A stretch of 64,000 nt of DNA from Asterella californica (GCA_036924285.1 JAYKYS010000007.1:13082001-13146000), one strand, 5' to 3'. Counted from the stretch's first letter, positions 24,201 through 35,077 are shown. Made by a program: numbers and translations. Notes: generated by a model from the letters alone, not told the origin.

Positions 24201-26987
24201 AAGGCTTATGTTGAAGCTGGGGAGGATATTGTTGGTCATCAGGAATGCGAACAGACGCGTGCTGAAGTGAGCCAATTGGCTCGACACTGAACCATTGGGT
24301 GTTAGACCCGTACGATATGATTGACGTACTATTCTGAAAATCAGAAGTTCTGGCTAGAAATGCAAAATTCCACTAGGGCTAGGGATCCTTGTGAAGTCAG
24401 GGGGTTACGGAGGAAGAATGTTAGTGAGTAATCCTCCGCAATGTCAAGAAGGCTTACGATGCCGTATGGTGCGACTGGCTTTCATATCGGCTGTTACCGG
24501 GGGTTTACTGTTTTCTCCGGAAGCTGCTTTACCCGCGTACCATTATATACCTTGGTAGTTAGGGTCGTGGGTGTACACCTACCCATTACTTACAGCTTTG
24601 TCTGACCTTTGTTCAGAGGATTGGCCTCTAACGTTCTTCATGGTTGACCATGTGGTTGCGTGAATACTGTTTCGATTATTCCCGGCTGCTTAATGATTGC
24701 TTCTTCAGATGATGCGTACCTTTCTTGATTTTTCTTGCTTGTATTTTCTAGATAACTCGCTCCTTACACTTCAAATTTGGTCTTACTGATCCACAACATA
24801 ATAGTTTAGATCGTTAGGCACGGTTTATTGTACTTCTCATCTTTTCTGCACTTGTATTCGTGGGGGTACCATCGGTGGTGATGTGTTTCTCCCTACACAT
24901 TCCCATTGGTGCGACCGCGATTATATACATTCGCCTCATGTGTGCGGGGAAAGTCACTGTTTTTACCGAAATCTGCTTTACTTGTGTATATGCATTCGCC
25001 TCATGTTTGCTTCTCCATCGTCTATTGTGTTTCTGTATGTTTATGTTTGTCATTATCTAGATAACTTGCCCTTCATGCACTCTGTTTTCCGTCTTATCGC
25101 TCTATATTGCAGGTATAGCTGCTCTCTCTCTCAGATCGTTAGCCATCGCATTTTGTACTTGTCTTCTGTCCTGGAGCTACCTGTGGGTACCATCTTGAAA
25201 ATGTGCATTCCTAACACATTTACCCTTGGCCTGACCTCGGTTATATTCATTCGCTGACTTCTCGAACCAAATATGTGAGTATAGCTTCTCAAATAAGTTG
25301 TTAAGTGAGTAACAAAGTGTGGTGGACATGTACGCTAACTTCGTTTGAGATTAGCCAGTGTATATAATGGTACACCCGAAGAGCATAATCCCCAAAAAAG
25401 TTTTGAACCCATATAAGTACAAAGTGAGTAACAAAGAGTGGTGTACATGTAAGCGAATGTATGATGGTACAGGGGTGAAGCAGTTTTTGAGGAAACAGTA
25501 ACTTCCCCCGCTCACTTAGGTAACCTCCAAATAGATTTTAACCCATGCAAGTACAAAGTGAGTTACAAAGACCGGTGACATGGTAACTACCGCACATCGG
25601 CACCGCGCTTTGTAAATTCCCTAGGTTCAGAACTATTTGGGGGTTTCCTAATTGTATGTGCGAAGTTACTGTTTCTTCCGAACTGCTTTTCCCGTATACC
25701 AAGATAGCATAGATACGGATTTCATATATTCTTCTGCCTGACTGGTCTTTTTATCTTATTAGTCACTTTCGGGTTGTGTATACCAACCTTTTCTTTTTAG
25801 TTTTCATTCGTACTGTATTTTAGCCTTGGTTTTCAGTTGCTGCACGAGATCGCTTGATTTCGTTTCGATCAGCTTACATTGCATACTGTACATGGTACTA
25901 CTTTGCACTTTCATACCTAGGCGCACCACCTCAGGTAATGTGCGCCCCACTTCACATTCCCACTGGTCCCCTCAGGTCACAGAGTTACGCTAACTTGAGG
26001 CTCCAAAATAGCACACACGCTACGTTTCTTTTCTAGAACTTTCTGAGTAATTCGCCGGATTATTTTACTGGGTGTTACTTGCGTCGTTGAACGTGGTTCT
26101 TGCTGAGCTGCCATTTTCCCGGACGGTTCATGTACCTTGTGAGTTGTACGTTGGGAGGTGTGTCAGTTACTTTGAGGAGAGAATTTTAGATCGTTTATCT
26201 GGACTGTTGTTCATGTTCATGGATCGATTTTTGACGCATGTTATTAATAGCTTGCGCTCCATCTAGGAAGGTAATCTATCTTGTTCTTCTGTACCTGAGG
26301 GCCCTGTAACTTTTGGGAAATGTGTTGTTTGCTGTATTTTCCCAACGCTCGGACCTCAGGTCTAAACTTCTTTACCCGTGTACCAATACATATTTTCCCG
26401 GCACTCTGACCCCAGGTCTAAAACTTTACCGGATCCCGGAAAAATAGATTGCTATGTTCTTCTCCGGGTTCAGTTTTCACGAGTTAACTTCAAGTGTATG
26501 TTGACAGCTAAAGACCGTTATATGCCTTTTGAGTTATTTCTGTGGTGGTGTGACGTTGCAGCTGTCAGCGTCCAAGGAGCGGAGCCGGAGTGTCAGCGTG
26601 AGTCACAGTGGATCGCGCTCACCTCTTCGAGTATGTAATGCTTTAATCTTATGATGGATACCATGTTTTGACGAACACGTCGCACTCACAACATGTGTAG
26701 GATGCGATCGCCAGCCTAGTTGCTATCACTCTTTACGCAGCGGGGCAATATGAAATTGAAGGGTTACCTTCCGCGCCCCAGTTGTTGAGGGAGTAATGTC
26801 TTTGGATTTGTTCGTCCTTCAGGCAAGGAGTGCGAGCAACCCACCGAGGAGCAGGAGCGCGAGTCCAAAGACAAAGGAAAATGTACTGCGTGAAACTTCC
26901 CCGTGTTTTTATGTTATCCTAGTCAACCTCTTACACGATCTTTCAGATCTGGTCGTTCAATCGCAGGGTCTTAGCATGTACATTTAG
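9956..26987 (+). CDS. SR34: SR splicing factor, SF2/ASF type (SR34-like), at least 13 exons
   Basis: An essential nuclear splicing factor: it binds exonic enhancers through its RRMs and recruits U1 and U2AF through its phosphorylated RS tail. Exons read by eye: 9956-10042, 10342-10407, 10674-10748, 12110-12245, 15172-15218, 15348-15405, 16076-16125, 18535-18591, 18850-18926, 22234-22305, 23307-23334, 26562-26630, 26823-26882 (or to the TAG at 26985). All junctions are GT-AG and all phases agree, giving 294 residues before the uncertain last exon; Arabidopsis SR34 has about 300. The start is [17 protein letters not shown]. Domains: RRM1 (residues 7-80; RNP2 IYVGNL, RNP1 GYCFIEF), a Gly-rich hinge, a pseudo-RRM with the invariant SWQDLKD (132-138), and an RS tail from about 202. 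Introns range from 129 bp to 3.3 kb. The 3' end is unresolved. Confidence 0.93.
12368..12482 (+). other. Near-perfect hairpin in SR intron 4 (miRNA-precursor-like or small foldback element)
   Basis: Arm 12368-12409 (42 bases, starting CCAAGGGTTTGTATGAATCG) pairs with 12442-12482 (41 bases, ending GATTCATGCAAACCCTTGG). There is one T/C difference, which still pairs as G-U in RNA, and one bulged G. The loop is 32 bases. It lies 122 bp after exon 4 on the transcribed strand, so the pre-mRNA would fold it. Size and near-perfect pairing suit a young MIRNA gene or a miniature inverted-repeat element; sequence alone does not decide. Confidence 0.75.
14607..17240 (+). repeat. Intron repeat family 1 (~210 bp, three copies)
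   Basis: Copies lie at about 14607-14840, 16187-16390 and 17026-17235, plus a 5' stub at 13596-13640. Shared blocks in order: GGAGTTTGCCCTCAGATGTC, GAACTGAACAGAAAC, GTTGGAAAAGTCCTCAA, CTCATCTATAGCCT, TCTGGGTGCTGATGAAGTCA, GGTTGAGGTGCATG, CATGCTCTGAGTGT. TCAGAG and CTCTGA pair at the ends of the last 70 bases, and GCATG pairs with CATGC inside. A TGATGA near the start and CTGA near the end also resemble C and D boxes. Confidence 0.55.
15172..18591 (+). CDS. SR34: SR gene exons 5-8: pseudo-RRM
   Basis: Exon 5 (47 bp) encodes [15 protein letters not shown] after one base carried from exon 4. Exon 6 (58 bp) encodes [19 protein letters not shown]. Exon 7 (50 bp) encodes [17 protein letters not shown]. 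Exon 8 (57 bp) encodes [19 protein letters not shown]. Together they form the second, non-canonical RRM, which binds RNA through helix 1 with the SWQDLKD signature. Exon sizes and phases resemble those of land-plant SR34 genes. Introns 6 and 7 (0.67 and 2.4 kb) are full of the short repeats listed separately. Confidence 0.92.
18850..26987 (+). CDS. SR34: SR gene exons 9-13: RS domain
   Basis: Exon 9 (77 bp) gives [20 protein letters not shown] followed by more RS dipeptides; exon 10 (72 bp) gives [20 protein letters not shown]; exon 11 (28 bp) [10 protein letters not shown]; exon 12 (69 bp) [20 protein letters not shown] then PLR; exon 13 starts [20 protein letters not shown]. These Arg-Ser repeats are phosphorylated by SRPK and CLK/LAMMER kinases. 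The 28-bp exon 11 is a micro-exon between introns of 1.0 and 3.2 kb. After exon 13 either the frame runs on to TAG at 26985-26987 (non-RS residues) or a donor at 26883 (GTACTG) joins an acceptor such as CCCCCAG near 27099. The ending is therefore tentative, and alternative splicing is likely in this part of SR genes. Confidence 0.8.
23640..24440 (+). pseudogene. Degenerate LINE-type fragment in SR intron 11
   Basis: Around 23660-23760, [18 protein letters not shown] followed by [12 protein letters not shown] resembles the last endonuclease strands of a LINE ORF2, where a DIGSDH-like motif is expected. The 110-residue frame at 23958-24290 contains [20 protein letters not shown] and [20 protein letters not shown], like the basic linker before a LINE reverse transcriptase. 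No RT motif follows. Stops and a missing SDH show decay. The family differs from the LINE at 641-4692. The assignment rests on pattern resemblance only. Confidence 0.4.
25265..25600 (-). repeat. Inverted copies of intron repeat sequence in SR intron 11
   Basis: AACCCATATAAGTACAAAG, GAGTAACAAAGAGTGGT and GAAACAGTAACTTC are reverse complements of blocks in intron 4 near 13155-13240 (GTTACTCACC, CTTGTACTTATATGGGTT, GAAGTCACTGTTTTC). Two inverted units lie in tandem, followed by forward copies near 25630-25690. Intron RNA could form imperfect long duplexes. Confidence 0.5.
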
Positions 26988-29900
26988 ATTACGCCTGAAT
27001 TATGCTTTGCATCTCATCTCTAGGTCTCCTGTTTGTCTGCTATACCACGGTTTCCTGTTCCGGTTAATGTTCTGTTTAGTACTCGCTCTCCCCCAGTGGA
27101 AGAGCGAAGGGACATAGCGAGCTTAAGTGGCGATGGCAACTGGAGGAATAAGAATCCACCAGATAACCGAAGAAGGTGTTTAACACCACTTGGGTTCAGG
27201 ATCGTAACTTAAACAAGCCAAGATTTGGACTTAGAAGACTATCATGTCGGAAGTCGAAATGAATAAGGCTTTGAAAGCGGCAATGGTCAGGGTTTCCGAC
27301 TTAAGACAGAGGTGGAGGCATAAGAACCATCTATCTCTCGACGAAATGTACCCAGAAGGACCTGTCTTCAACACCTACCGTAGAGTAACCGCTATCCTTC
27401 GTGCTAGGTTGAAGTTTAAGTTTTGAGCAAGATGAATGAGATGAACTAGCAGACTAAGGACGGATCCACGAGTTTCAGTTGCCTGGACCCGAACCAAAAG
27501 CAGCTACCTTGTTGACCAACTCCTTTTGGGGTCAGGCTGGCGAAGTCTCTTCGGTCGATGAAACCTCTTTCTTCCTGGTCTGACGACGAACGGCCTCTGG
27601 TAAATCGTGTTGCTACCTGGGTGTTTCCCCTTCTTCAGGTAGGTGTTTCTTCTGCTTTGTGGTCATCTTCTCACAACCCATCCTTGTTTCTAGCACCGTC
27701 CTGCCAGGGCGTCTATGGTCGAAAGCCGACGGCACGCATTGCTTATTGAGTCGATTTCTCGGTTGACCGATATACACCGATAGTTCCTGAGCGTAGTTTA
27801 CCTGCACAACTTGGTGCACTTTATCGAATTACCCCATAATTCTGCTAATTACCAATCTGGTTCACAAGTCACCGGTAGTTCGAGCATAGAACTGCTCTAC
27901 TCCTCGAGCTAGACGTCTGAAGATACCGTACATTCACACCCTTCTTTGCTGGTTTTTGCTGGTTCGCGGGCTATCTATCTAGAGAGTGGTCTTTGATAAA
28001 AATACCATTCTCGATGTACGAATAATGTACTTCTCTTTGTTGGGGTTACCTTCAGTGTGTGGGCGTGGTCCGAACTGCCATTCACGTGTAAGAATATAAA
28101 CCGTGGGAGCTACACAAGGACCGTCTTATCCTATTGTGCAGGATATAGTTGTTATGTTTTCCTCGGCCGCATACCCATGGTGGTCGATTATCCTGTTTAC
28201 TGGTCGATTCATGAACAGAGGCTCACTGTTTTACTTTTTTAATCTTCTTAATACCTCTCGATTATTGGCTAATTACCACGGCTTTTATTGTGCGTTAGTA
28301 CATCCGTTCGCATGGATCTGCCTGCATATCGTACATTCTTCTGGGTTCAGTGTTTAGGCTTCGCCTAAAGTTTGTGCGTATAGTTCTTGCTTCGATCTGC
28401 TGATTGTGGAGAAGACTCCGTGCATGATCTGTAGACTGTATAAAATTTGATGCTCTTTGGAGAAATCTATTTCGTGACATCTGACTTTTTCACATTATTC
28501 AGTCGCATGGAGTCATCAACTTGGAAGGTGAGGACGAGTGTCCTTTATGGTAAGTCTCGTTAGTACTTGGGTGAGTCGCCCTTCCCTCGGGTGGCTGTCT
28601 CGTCTTCCACAGACGCCGTCTTGGAAAGGCTAGGCTACCTTTCCCTTTTGACAGTTTCTTATATTTATTGGGTTATTATGCTGGGTGTTACCTCTGATTT
28701 TTAGCGTGGTTCTTATCCTTAGTTGAACTGCAATACTCCCGAACGTATCTTTACTTGATTACAATCTCGGTTTGTGTTGCTGTTTGTGGTAAGGTTGAGA
28801 CAGGTCTAGTGGTCAAGAAGAATTAGTTACACATGTATAGTGTAGGGACGCGTACGCTGGAACCGCTGTGTCCTCTGGCCGGAAATTTTTGTCTAGTCCA
28901 GTTGCCACAGTATTTTCAGTCACAGGAAACCTTATTGTCAGTGCACAGCACACGGATGTCAGATACTGTTCAATTTCTTACGTTAGCATTACCAAACAAG
29001 GACACATAGATACTAGTCCGACAGTTGTCTTGACAATTAGCAAGTTTAGTATACAAATTCGTTCGGGGATCTCTGTTTTCAGGTGCTGATAGTTACGGGT
29101 TATCTATCGTGGTTTACTGTATTCTTCGCGACTCATTCAGTGCTCTCGGCAGTACGTCACCGTTGAACATACTCAGTGCTATGGTGTAGCCTGTTGTATT
29201 CCCATATGCCGGGTCCTTGCTCTCTCATATGTCCCAAACCAGAATTCTATGTCGCCTTCGTACGCTTGAAGACAGCATCGGTATCCTCCGTTCCTGTTGA
29301 CCATGGTGTTCACCAGATCCTGTAGACAGGTGTTTCTTCTCATTGTGACAGTTTGTTACATTGGCTATCTAGAGGTGTACGTTTAGTTTGAAGCTGAGTA
29401 TCTAAGGCGTCTCTGGGACAGTTCTGATGTTTATTGCGCATGCGATTTGCAGGTGAACAATGCTAGTTTCAGCGCTTCACCACTCTCACACGAGTAAGTG
29501 AAGTTGGCGGCGGTGAAATCTGCAGGTTAATTTGGAAAAGATGCATCAAGTCAAGTCAGTAACCTCGAGTAATCAGCGTGCATACGCACCTTATCATCGC
29601 GTGAAGATGGTCAACGGATTAGTTTGAAACAGCGGGTTTGCCTTAATCTTCAGTTCAGACTCGTGGCACGTCGTGCCAACGCCTAGTAACGAGCACATTC
29701 GAAGAATGAGTGACACAACGTTGTGGTTGGGTACTTCTAGCAGTCGGGCTGGTTCCGTTCCGAGCCAAACCGTTTTCCTTGGGACCGAACTGAACCGAGT
29801 GAAACTGTTTCTCAAAATTTTTTGAATCGAGTTCTTCATGAAGTGAATCAGTTTTCGAAGTTTAAGCTCGTCCATTGATTAACCAAAACGATTCAGAATC

Positions 29901-31507
29901 TGGTCTGAACTTGAGATTTCATCAATAAATATCAAAATGCGTTGTTGTAAGTTACTTAATATTCTATATTGAGGTTATTTCTCTAAGAATGTTCTATTTG
30001 CTAAGTTGCGGGCCAAATCGTTTTGGAACTAAACGAATAAATAATCGAACGTTTATAAATAATCGAATTCTTGTGCTTCAAACGGCTGTAAGCTGTGAAC
30101 TGAATGTGTTTATTTTCGGGCTCTGAAGTGAGCAAGTGTATATTTACTTTGTACTCAAGTTGGACACTAGACCCTGGGCGTTACAGACTGGAATATAGTG
30201 ACGAAACCAACTTACCCGTTCGTTGGAAGTAACGTCAATTCTCGGCCGAGTTTCCCTATTGAACATAGTTCTCGCATTTAGACATATGCATGGGACTGGG
30301 TGTTCCCCAGTTCTGGCCGTTATCTTAATGGGAGTTTCCCGATTGAACATTATGGACTCACCTTCCGTCTGAAAAATTGCATGAATTTTGCAGAGTATGG
30401 ACTCACCTCCCGTCAAGGCTGGGCAAGGACTTCTGAAGCGGATTCTGAAAAGTTGTATACCACATCATATGCACAATTGTAATCTCGATAGGACGCGTTC
30501 ATGTCCATGTACTTGCCAGTTGCAAGTCCAGATTAGATAATTCTTTCGGTATCACAGTAACAATCGTGGGTTCATTTTGTCTCTCACTACCAGGTTGAAT
30601 TGGCTAATTCTGAATGAAGACAGAAAAGTTTCATTACCTTGTAGTCCTTGTCCACTGCAATCAACAGGTAACGAAAAGGATGCGTCGAACATTGAACGGA
30701 TTTTGGTTCTTCGGTTTACTGTCCTAATTCCTGATTGAGAAAGCTGCACGGAGTCGAAGATTACGAGAGTCGTCTAGGAGAGTGTAGGTTCTGAGGGGGG
30801 GATGTTCTTGGCACTTCAAGTTCTCATGAAGAGAAAGATGAAGGTGTAGGGATAAATAGTTCTTGGGTTAACTGAGGGAATGATTCAGCAGATATTTATA
30901 GAGCTTTAGATGTAGAGCTAGAAAGGAGTTTCTTCATTTCTAAGGAGTTGAATACAAAGAATACAAGGCATTACTTGAAGAATACATCTACGTTTTCCCA
31001 GAAGATAACGGCCAGTAAGGACAGGAGACCATATTACTACCTGGTGATGCTGACTGCACATGTTATGTTTCTAACCTTAACTAAGCTATTGGAGAAGCAT
31101 GTGACTTGATCCAAAGGAGGTGTCGACTACGACAGAGATTCTTCGTACAGTCGGATTCGAGTGAAGTATTTCACATTGAAGTATCCGTTATCGTCATTTC
31201 ATTCATTATTATCATTTACTGATAATAATGAGGTGAAGAAGAGAAGAAACTCCCTGTTTAGTTTTCAAGGAGATATTTGTCTGAAGTGGAGCTTATAAAT
31301 CACTAAGAACAAAAAGAAGCATTAGGAATAGTTTTCACTCTAAGGAAATTCTGCTAACCTGTTAGGGTATGAGATGATGTTCATCCGAACACTTTGCCTT
31401 GAAACGTTTAATTCATAAGGGAGATCTCGTCTAATATCGTGATGGATCTTGCTGCTTCAAGAGTTCAAATTCACAGTAGAGGTAAGGAAATAAAGTAACA
31501 TGTGCGT
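26988..31507. other. Intergenic downstream of the SR gene, no gene assigned
   Basis: The first 2 kb still carry sequence shared with the SR introns, for example CTTCTGCTTTGTGGTCATCT at 27652 and 21197. A 60-codon frame at 27244-27426 (MSEVEMNKALKAAMVRVSDL) looks protein-like but shows no known motif. It may be a transposon scrap. From 29000 to 31500 the DNA is AT-rich with many stops. Near 30965-31015, ALLEEYIYVFPEDNGQ recalls the segment before a gypsy RT, but nothing follows it. Confidence 0.4.
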
Positions 31508-31957
31508 TGTCGTGCGCATATAAATCGTTACACAACACACATCATTGTTAGAGATACACCACACATACACATAACACAGAACACATGGACGAGATCATAC
31601 ATATACATAAGTGTATCACAATAATAAAAATTGATACTCACTCCACCAAGCCAATCGGCAATACACAAACACTAAAGTAGAGCCACACCCATTCTACGCA
31701 CTCGTGAATCCAGGCTGCGTTCACCAAGACTATCTACCATAGCCAAGAGCTTGAAGATTCAACTCAAAGAACTGAAGCCTACAAGCCTTACCTACGAAGT
31801 ATATCCCTAGTGGGGCTAGTCCAAGAACTCACCCTAACGACACTAACGACTCTATCGGGACTAGTCATTACGCACTCGATCAACCTAGTTGAGGTGCTAA
31901 ACTGACGTGACCACTGTCATGTGCATACACATCGCTACACAACATACATCGATATGA
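31508..31957. mobile_element. TRIM-like element or LTR of family F, second copy (truncated)
   Basis: A diverged copy of 57424-57923. The first terminal repeat is at 31508-31620 (TGTCGTGCGCATATAAATCG to GTGTATCACA). The middle matches (AGAGCTTGAAGATTCAACTC against GGAGCTTGAAGGCTCAACTC). The second terminal repeat starts at 31915 and breaks off after about 43 bp. It encodes no protein. See the entry at 57424 for interpretation. Confidence 0.65.
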
Positions 31958-31976
31958 GAAATATATGGATAAGAAC

Positions 31977-32234
31977 TTGAGTTCTAATAATAGATGATGA
32001 TTGGGCTAGTCTTTGAGAACCTCTTCTCATCAACTCAATCTCCATTCGACGAGTCTCTAACATTTGAGTTATTAAATCGAGTCTATGATCTTCTTGTTGT
32101 GTTACACCAAACATCACACGACTTAGTGCTCTATCAATATGCTTAAATGAAAACAATTGAACAAAAATTGGAAATATTATTGTTTTCTCATATCTCTCTT
32201 GGAATGCGATCCTTTTGATGAAGCTTGAGAGCAT
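31977..32234 (-). other. Exon-like open segment of unknown protein
   Basis: Minus-strand translation is protein-like and polar after about residue 30: HIDRALSRVMFGVTQQEDHR followed by LDLITQMLETRRMEIELMRR. A T-rich tract ending TTTAAG precedes it and GTTCTT follows at 31976, so 31977-32141 (exactly 55 codons) could be an exon. I do not recognise a family. It lies right beside the TRIM-like copy and may belong with the other minus-strand segments up to 35566. Confidence 0.3.
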
Positions 32235-32606
32235 TGGACCGTTTTGTTGTTCATTTTGATTAGTAGATCAAGTTCCATCTCCAATTTTATTCTGAAAAGT
32301 AGATTTTGGTTTTGAAAAATATCAAACATCACACCATAGTCCATCAAGTCATGATTTGTTTGATTTATTTCGAATTATGAAAAATTACACTAGAATTTCT
32401 TTAGAATGATTAAAAAGAAAAATAAACAAAAGGTTTTTGTAGAGTATTTTTTTATCATTTTGATATAAAACATGACATAAAAATGACTTTCAAACAATCC
32501 AAAGTACATTGTATGACCTCGAGCTCTCTAGAATTGTCTTGTCACAGATCGAATATGTCATTTTAGTGAAGTGTTTATTGAATAAACTCGACCCCACCCT
32601 TCACTT

Positions 32607-33057
32607 TTATATCGTTGGTCTAAAACGGATCGAGCGCTGGTGTATCTCTTGTAAATAACGGAGGAGCCTTAGAGGCACTATGCATCTGTCATAAACTTCA
32701 TAGTACGTTCTCACCATGTGAGTGGGACTTCTATCAGTATATACTCCTGGGTAATCATGTTCGAGGCAACAAGAAGAGAGCAAGCATATATAATAGCGCA
32801 AAGAAGTTTATAAGCATTTGGATGAACCTATAGGATCGCAAAAAGGAAGGCCCGAGCAACTGAATAATCGACAAATTTGCACATCGATAAATATGACCTA
32901 CTCTATCATTCCTAACGTGAGTTCTGGAGTTCTCAATCAACCGAACAATTGTTGATCTTACTCTGATGAAAAATAATTCTGAATCCTGACAGATGAAAAT
33001 ACTTATATTGAGGTTGGCGATAGAGAGACATTCGTCTGAAGTAGAGAAGCTGTGCAA
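32607..33057 (-). other. Two exon-like open segments of unknown protein
   Basis: On the minus strand, about 32900-33000 encodes DSELFFIRVRSTIVRLIENS then RTHVRNDR, between a good acceptor (TTTCATCTGTCAG) and a GTAGGT donor. Then 32607-32746 encodes VYTDRSPTHMVRTYYEVYDR and CIVPLRLLRYLQEIHQRSIR, ending at TAA after an acceptor (ATTACCCAG). Joining the two as drawn puts the second out of frame, so either an exon is missing or the gene is decayed. No known domain was recognised. Confidence 0.3.
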
Positions 33058-33395
33058 GCTTGCATGTATCTTACACTGTTACAATGTCGTCTGAACTGAA
33101 TGTTCCCCAGAACAGATCTTGGAACTCAAGGAGTTGAAGCTACAGTCGTTCTTGTGATAAACTGCGCACGGACGACTTGAGTTGTTAACATCTTAAATGA
33201 CATCAAGTCCTCCACACAATCCAGACCATGCATATCGGATTATCTCCCAAGAGAATACAGACCTACAATAGAGATCTCACTCGAAATCAACAAAAGCTAT
33301 TATCCGGCGCTCTCGACCTTCCACAGAACACAATGTCCTTCCTAAAAGATCTGTTCGTAGATCTGTGTTGTTGTCGTGACATCAACTTCTCGTCA

Positions 33396-33599
33396 TCACA
33401 GAGAAGCTGACGGATTCAATTGTTGTGAGGTTTGGTCTTTTGGATCCACGCTAACCTCTGTTGAGTAAGTTTCTGTCGTCCCTTGAGGCAAGAAGTTGTA
33501 GCCTGAGAAAGGTCCTCCATCACCGTCGTTGTCTTTAGTTGTGTATACCGGCTCTACATTTGCCTTCATTATCTTCGACTCGCCGTTATATAATAACAA
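33396..33599 (-). other. Exon-like open segment of unknown protein
   Basis: Minus-strand codons read ESKIMKANVEPVYTTKDNDG then DGGPFSGYNFLPQGTTETYS, hydrophilic and without low complexity. A stop follows at 33396. No family is recognised. It is grouped with the neighbouring minus-strand segments only because of strand and style. Confidence 0.25.
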
Positions 33600-33682
33600 T
33601 ACCTAACAGTTATATATGCGTAGTACAATATATTGTTATTTCAAAGAAAGGAATAAAATTATATGTGCATTACTTTTCTTTG

Positions 33683-33749
33683 TCGATCGTGTTTACGCAA
33701 GGTGTAAGTATGATGAGGTAAACACTAGATCGTGTTTATGCAAGGTGGT
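33683..33749 (+). repeat. Short direct repeat
   Basis: GATCGTGTTTACGCAAGGTG at about 33683 recurs with one change at about 33730. The spacing of about 45 bp could reflect a small duplication. Confidence 0.5.
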
Positions 33750-33769
33750 GCATGTCGTAATATCCACTT

Positions 33770-33970
33770 GGTACACCAAAGATCAGTGTGACAAGTGGTT
33801 TAGCCTACAGTCCTCTAAGAAAAAGGTAGTAGGTTCAATCCCTTGCGAGTACGGTTGGAGGTTGGAAGTGCATGCGTTGCAAACTGTTAACAAAGTTTTT
33901 GATCTGAGTCCCACTGTTGTGGACTCATATGGACAGTCTCATGGTCTACAAAGACTCTAGGGATAGATAA
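33770..33970 (+). mobile_element. tRNA-derived SINE candidate
   Basis: TGACAAGTGG at 33789-33798 fits a pol III A box with one base missing, and GGTTCAATCC at 33832-33841 is a good B box. The 43-bp spacing is normal for tRNA genes, and CCTCTAAGAAAAAGG between them recalls an anticodon arm. The 3' part (GTGGACTCATATGGACAGTC to AAGACTCTAGGGATAGA) recurs without the boxes at about 34198-34262, so the unit is repetitive. It does not fold into a full tRNA by eye. Confidence 0.5.
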
Positions 33971-35077
33971 TAATATTTATCATTTATTATTTTACCATAC
34001 TGATTACATATACTTCAATATATTATTATTTCATAATATAATAATAACATCATGCTTGTTGAATATGCTTTATAAATTTATATGATTTAAAGTATGTTGT
34101 TAGTTCCTCACCATGTAATAACAATATTTAACAATTACATGTAAGACATGTTGTTATTGCAAAATAAAAATAACAATGTATGTGCATTAATTCATATTGG
34201 TGGTGGACTCACATGGATAGTCCTATGGTCCGCGAAGACTCCAAGAGACAAGTAATAACATTTATCATTTGTAAGTGATCATACAATGAAGACACAGTTC
34301 CAAGTTGCTTGATGAAAATTTGGAGCTTAAAAAGTACTACTTTTTATGATTTACAAATTTATATGATTTAAAATGTGTTGGTATTTCTCACCATGTAATA
34401 AAAATATTTAACAATTACATGCAGATATAACAACATATTGTTATTGCAAAGAAAAAATAACAATAAATGTGCATTAATTCATATGTAAGTGGCTCATACG
34501 ATGAAGACACATGTCCAAGTTGGTTGATCATAATTTTGGAGCTTAAAAATACTACTTTTTATGCTTTACAAATTTATCAAACTATGTTGTTATTTCCTCA
34601 CCATGTAATAACAATATTTAACAATTACATACGGGTTTCACGATATATTGTTGGTGCAAAGAAAGAAGTAAGAATATATAGCATTAATTCATATGTCCAC
34701 TAAGTGTAAGTGGCTCATACTATAGACACGGGTCAAGGTTTCTAGATGACACAGATTATGGACAATCATGTATTCAGAATGATAGTACTTTTTGTGCTTT
34801 TTAAAATGTATAGGATTCAAATTATGTTGTTATTTCATCACCATGTAATAACAATATCTAATAGTTATATATGTGTATTACAATATATTGCTATTTAGAA
34901 GAAAATAATAAATATATATGCACATTAGTTTATAAGTAAGAGGACCATACAATTAAGACACAGACTCAGGTTGCTAGATGATGCAGATTATGGAAAATCT
35001 TGGACTCAAAATATTTGCAGTTTATAATATACTTGAGTCATTAATACATCATTGTCAACAGTACAAATAAAACTATT

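Larger units (their letters stand above)
15600..26350 (+). repeat. Intron repeat family 2 (~65 bp, about nine degenerate copies)
   Basis: The core is CTGGAAATGTGC, CTACACATTCCCATCGG, then CACACCCTCCGGTTATA. Copies are seen near 15610-15690, 16550-16620, 17605-17700, 20440-20510, 20600-20680, 21600-21665, 24860-24930, 25180-25260 and 25920-25980, with a weaker one near 26290. All are in the transcribed orientation inside SR introns. They differ by many substitutions, so the family is old. No coding capacity or tRNA boxes were seen. Confidence 0.5.
17767..28023 (+). repeat. Intron repeat family 3 (~45 bp, five copies)
   Basis: Motif GAGAGTGGTCCTTG, 6-8 variable bases, then TCTGCCATTCTCGACGTATG. 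Copies: 17769-17813, 17853-17900, 17962-18004, 20724-20765 and 27981-28023; the last lies beyond the gene. GAGAGTGG can pair with CCATTCTC (one G-U). The second copy also has a perfect 11-bp inverted repeat, ATCTGCCATTC and GAATGGCAGAT, at about 17876-17908. Confidence 0.6.
33580..35010 (+). repeat. AT-rich tandem array, units of about 210-280 bp
   Basis: The block CACCATGTAATAACAATATT then TAACAATTACAT recurs at about 34109, 34389, 34599 and 34839, with an earlier relative near 33590. Each is followed by ATATTGTTATT-rich sequence and GTGCATTAATTCATATG, then AAGTGGCTCATACGATGAAG in later units. Unit length varies. The SINE-like sequences sit inside the first units. Confidence 0.65.

Noticed and set aside
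27244..27426. 60-residue frame as a host gene
   Set aside because: Protein-like but too short, with no splice context or domain; kept only as a remark in the intergenic entry.
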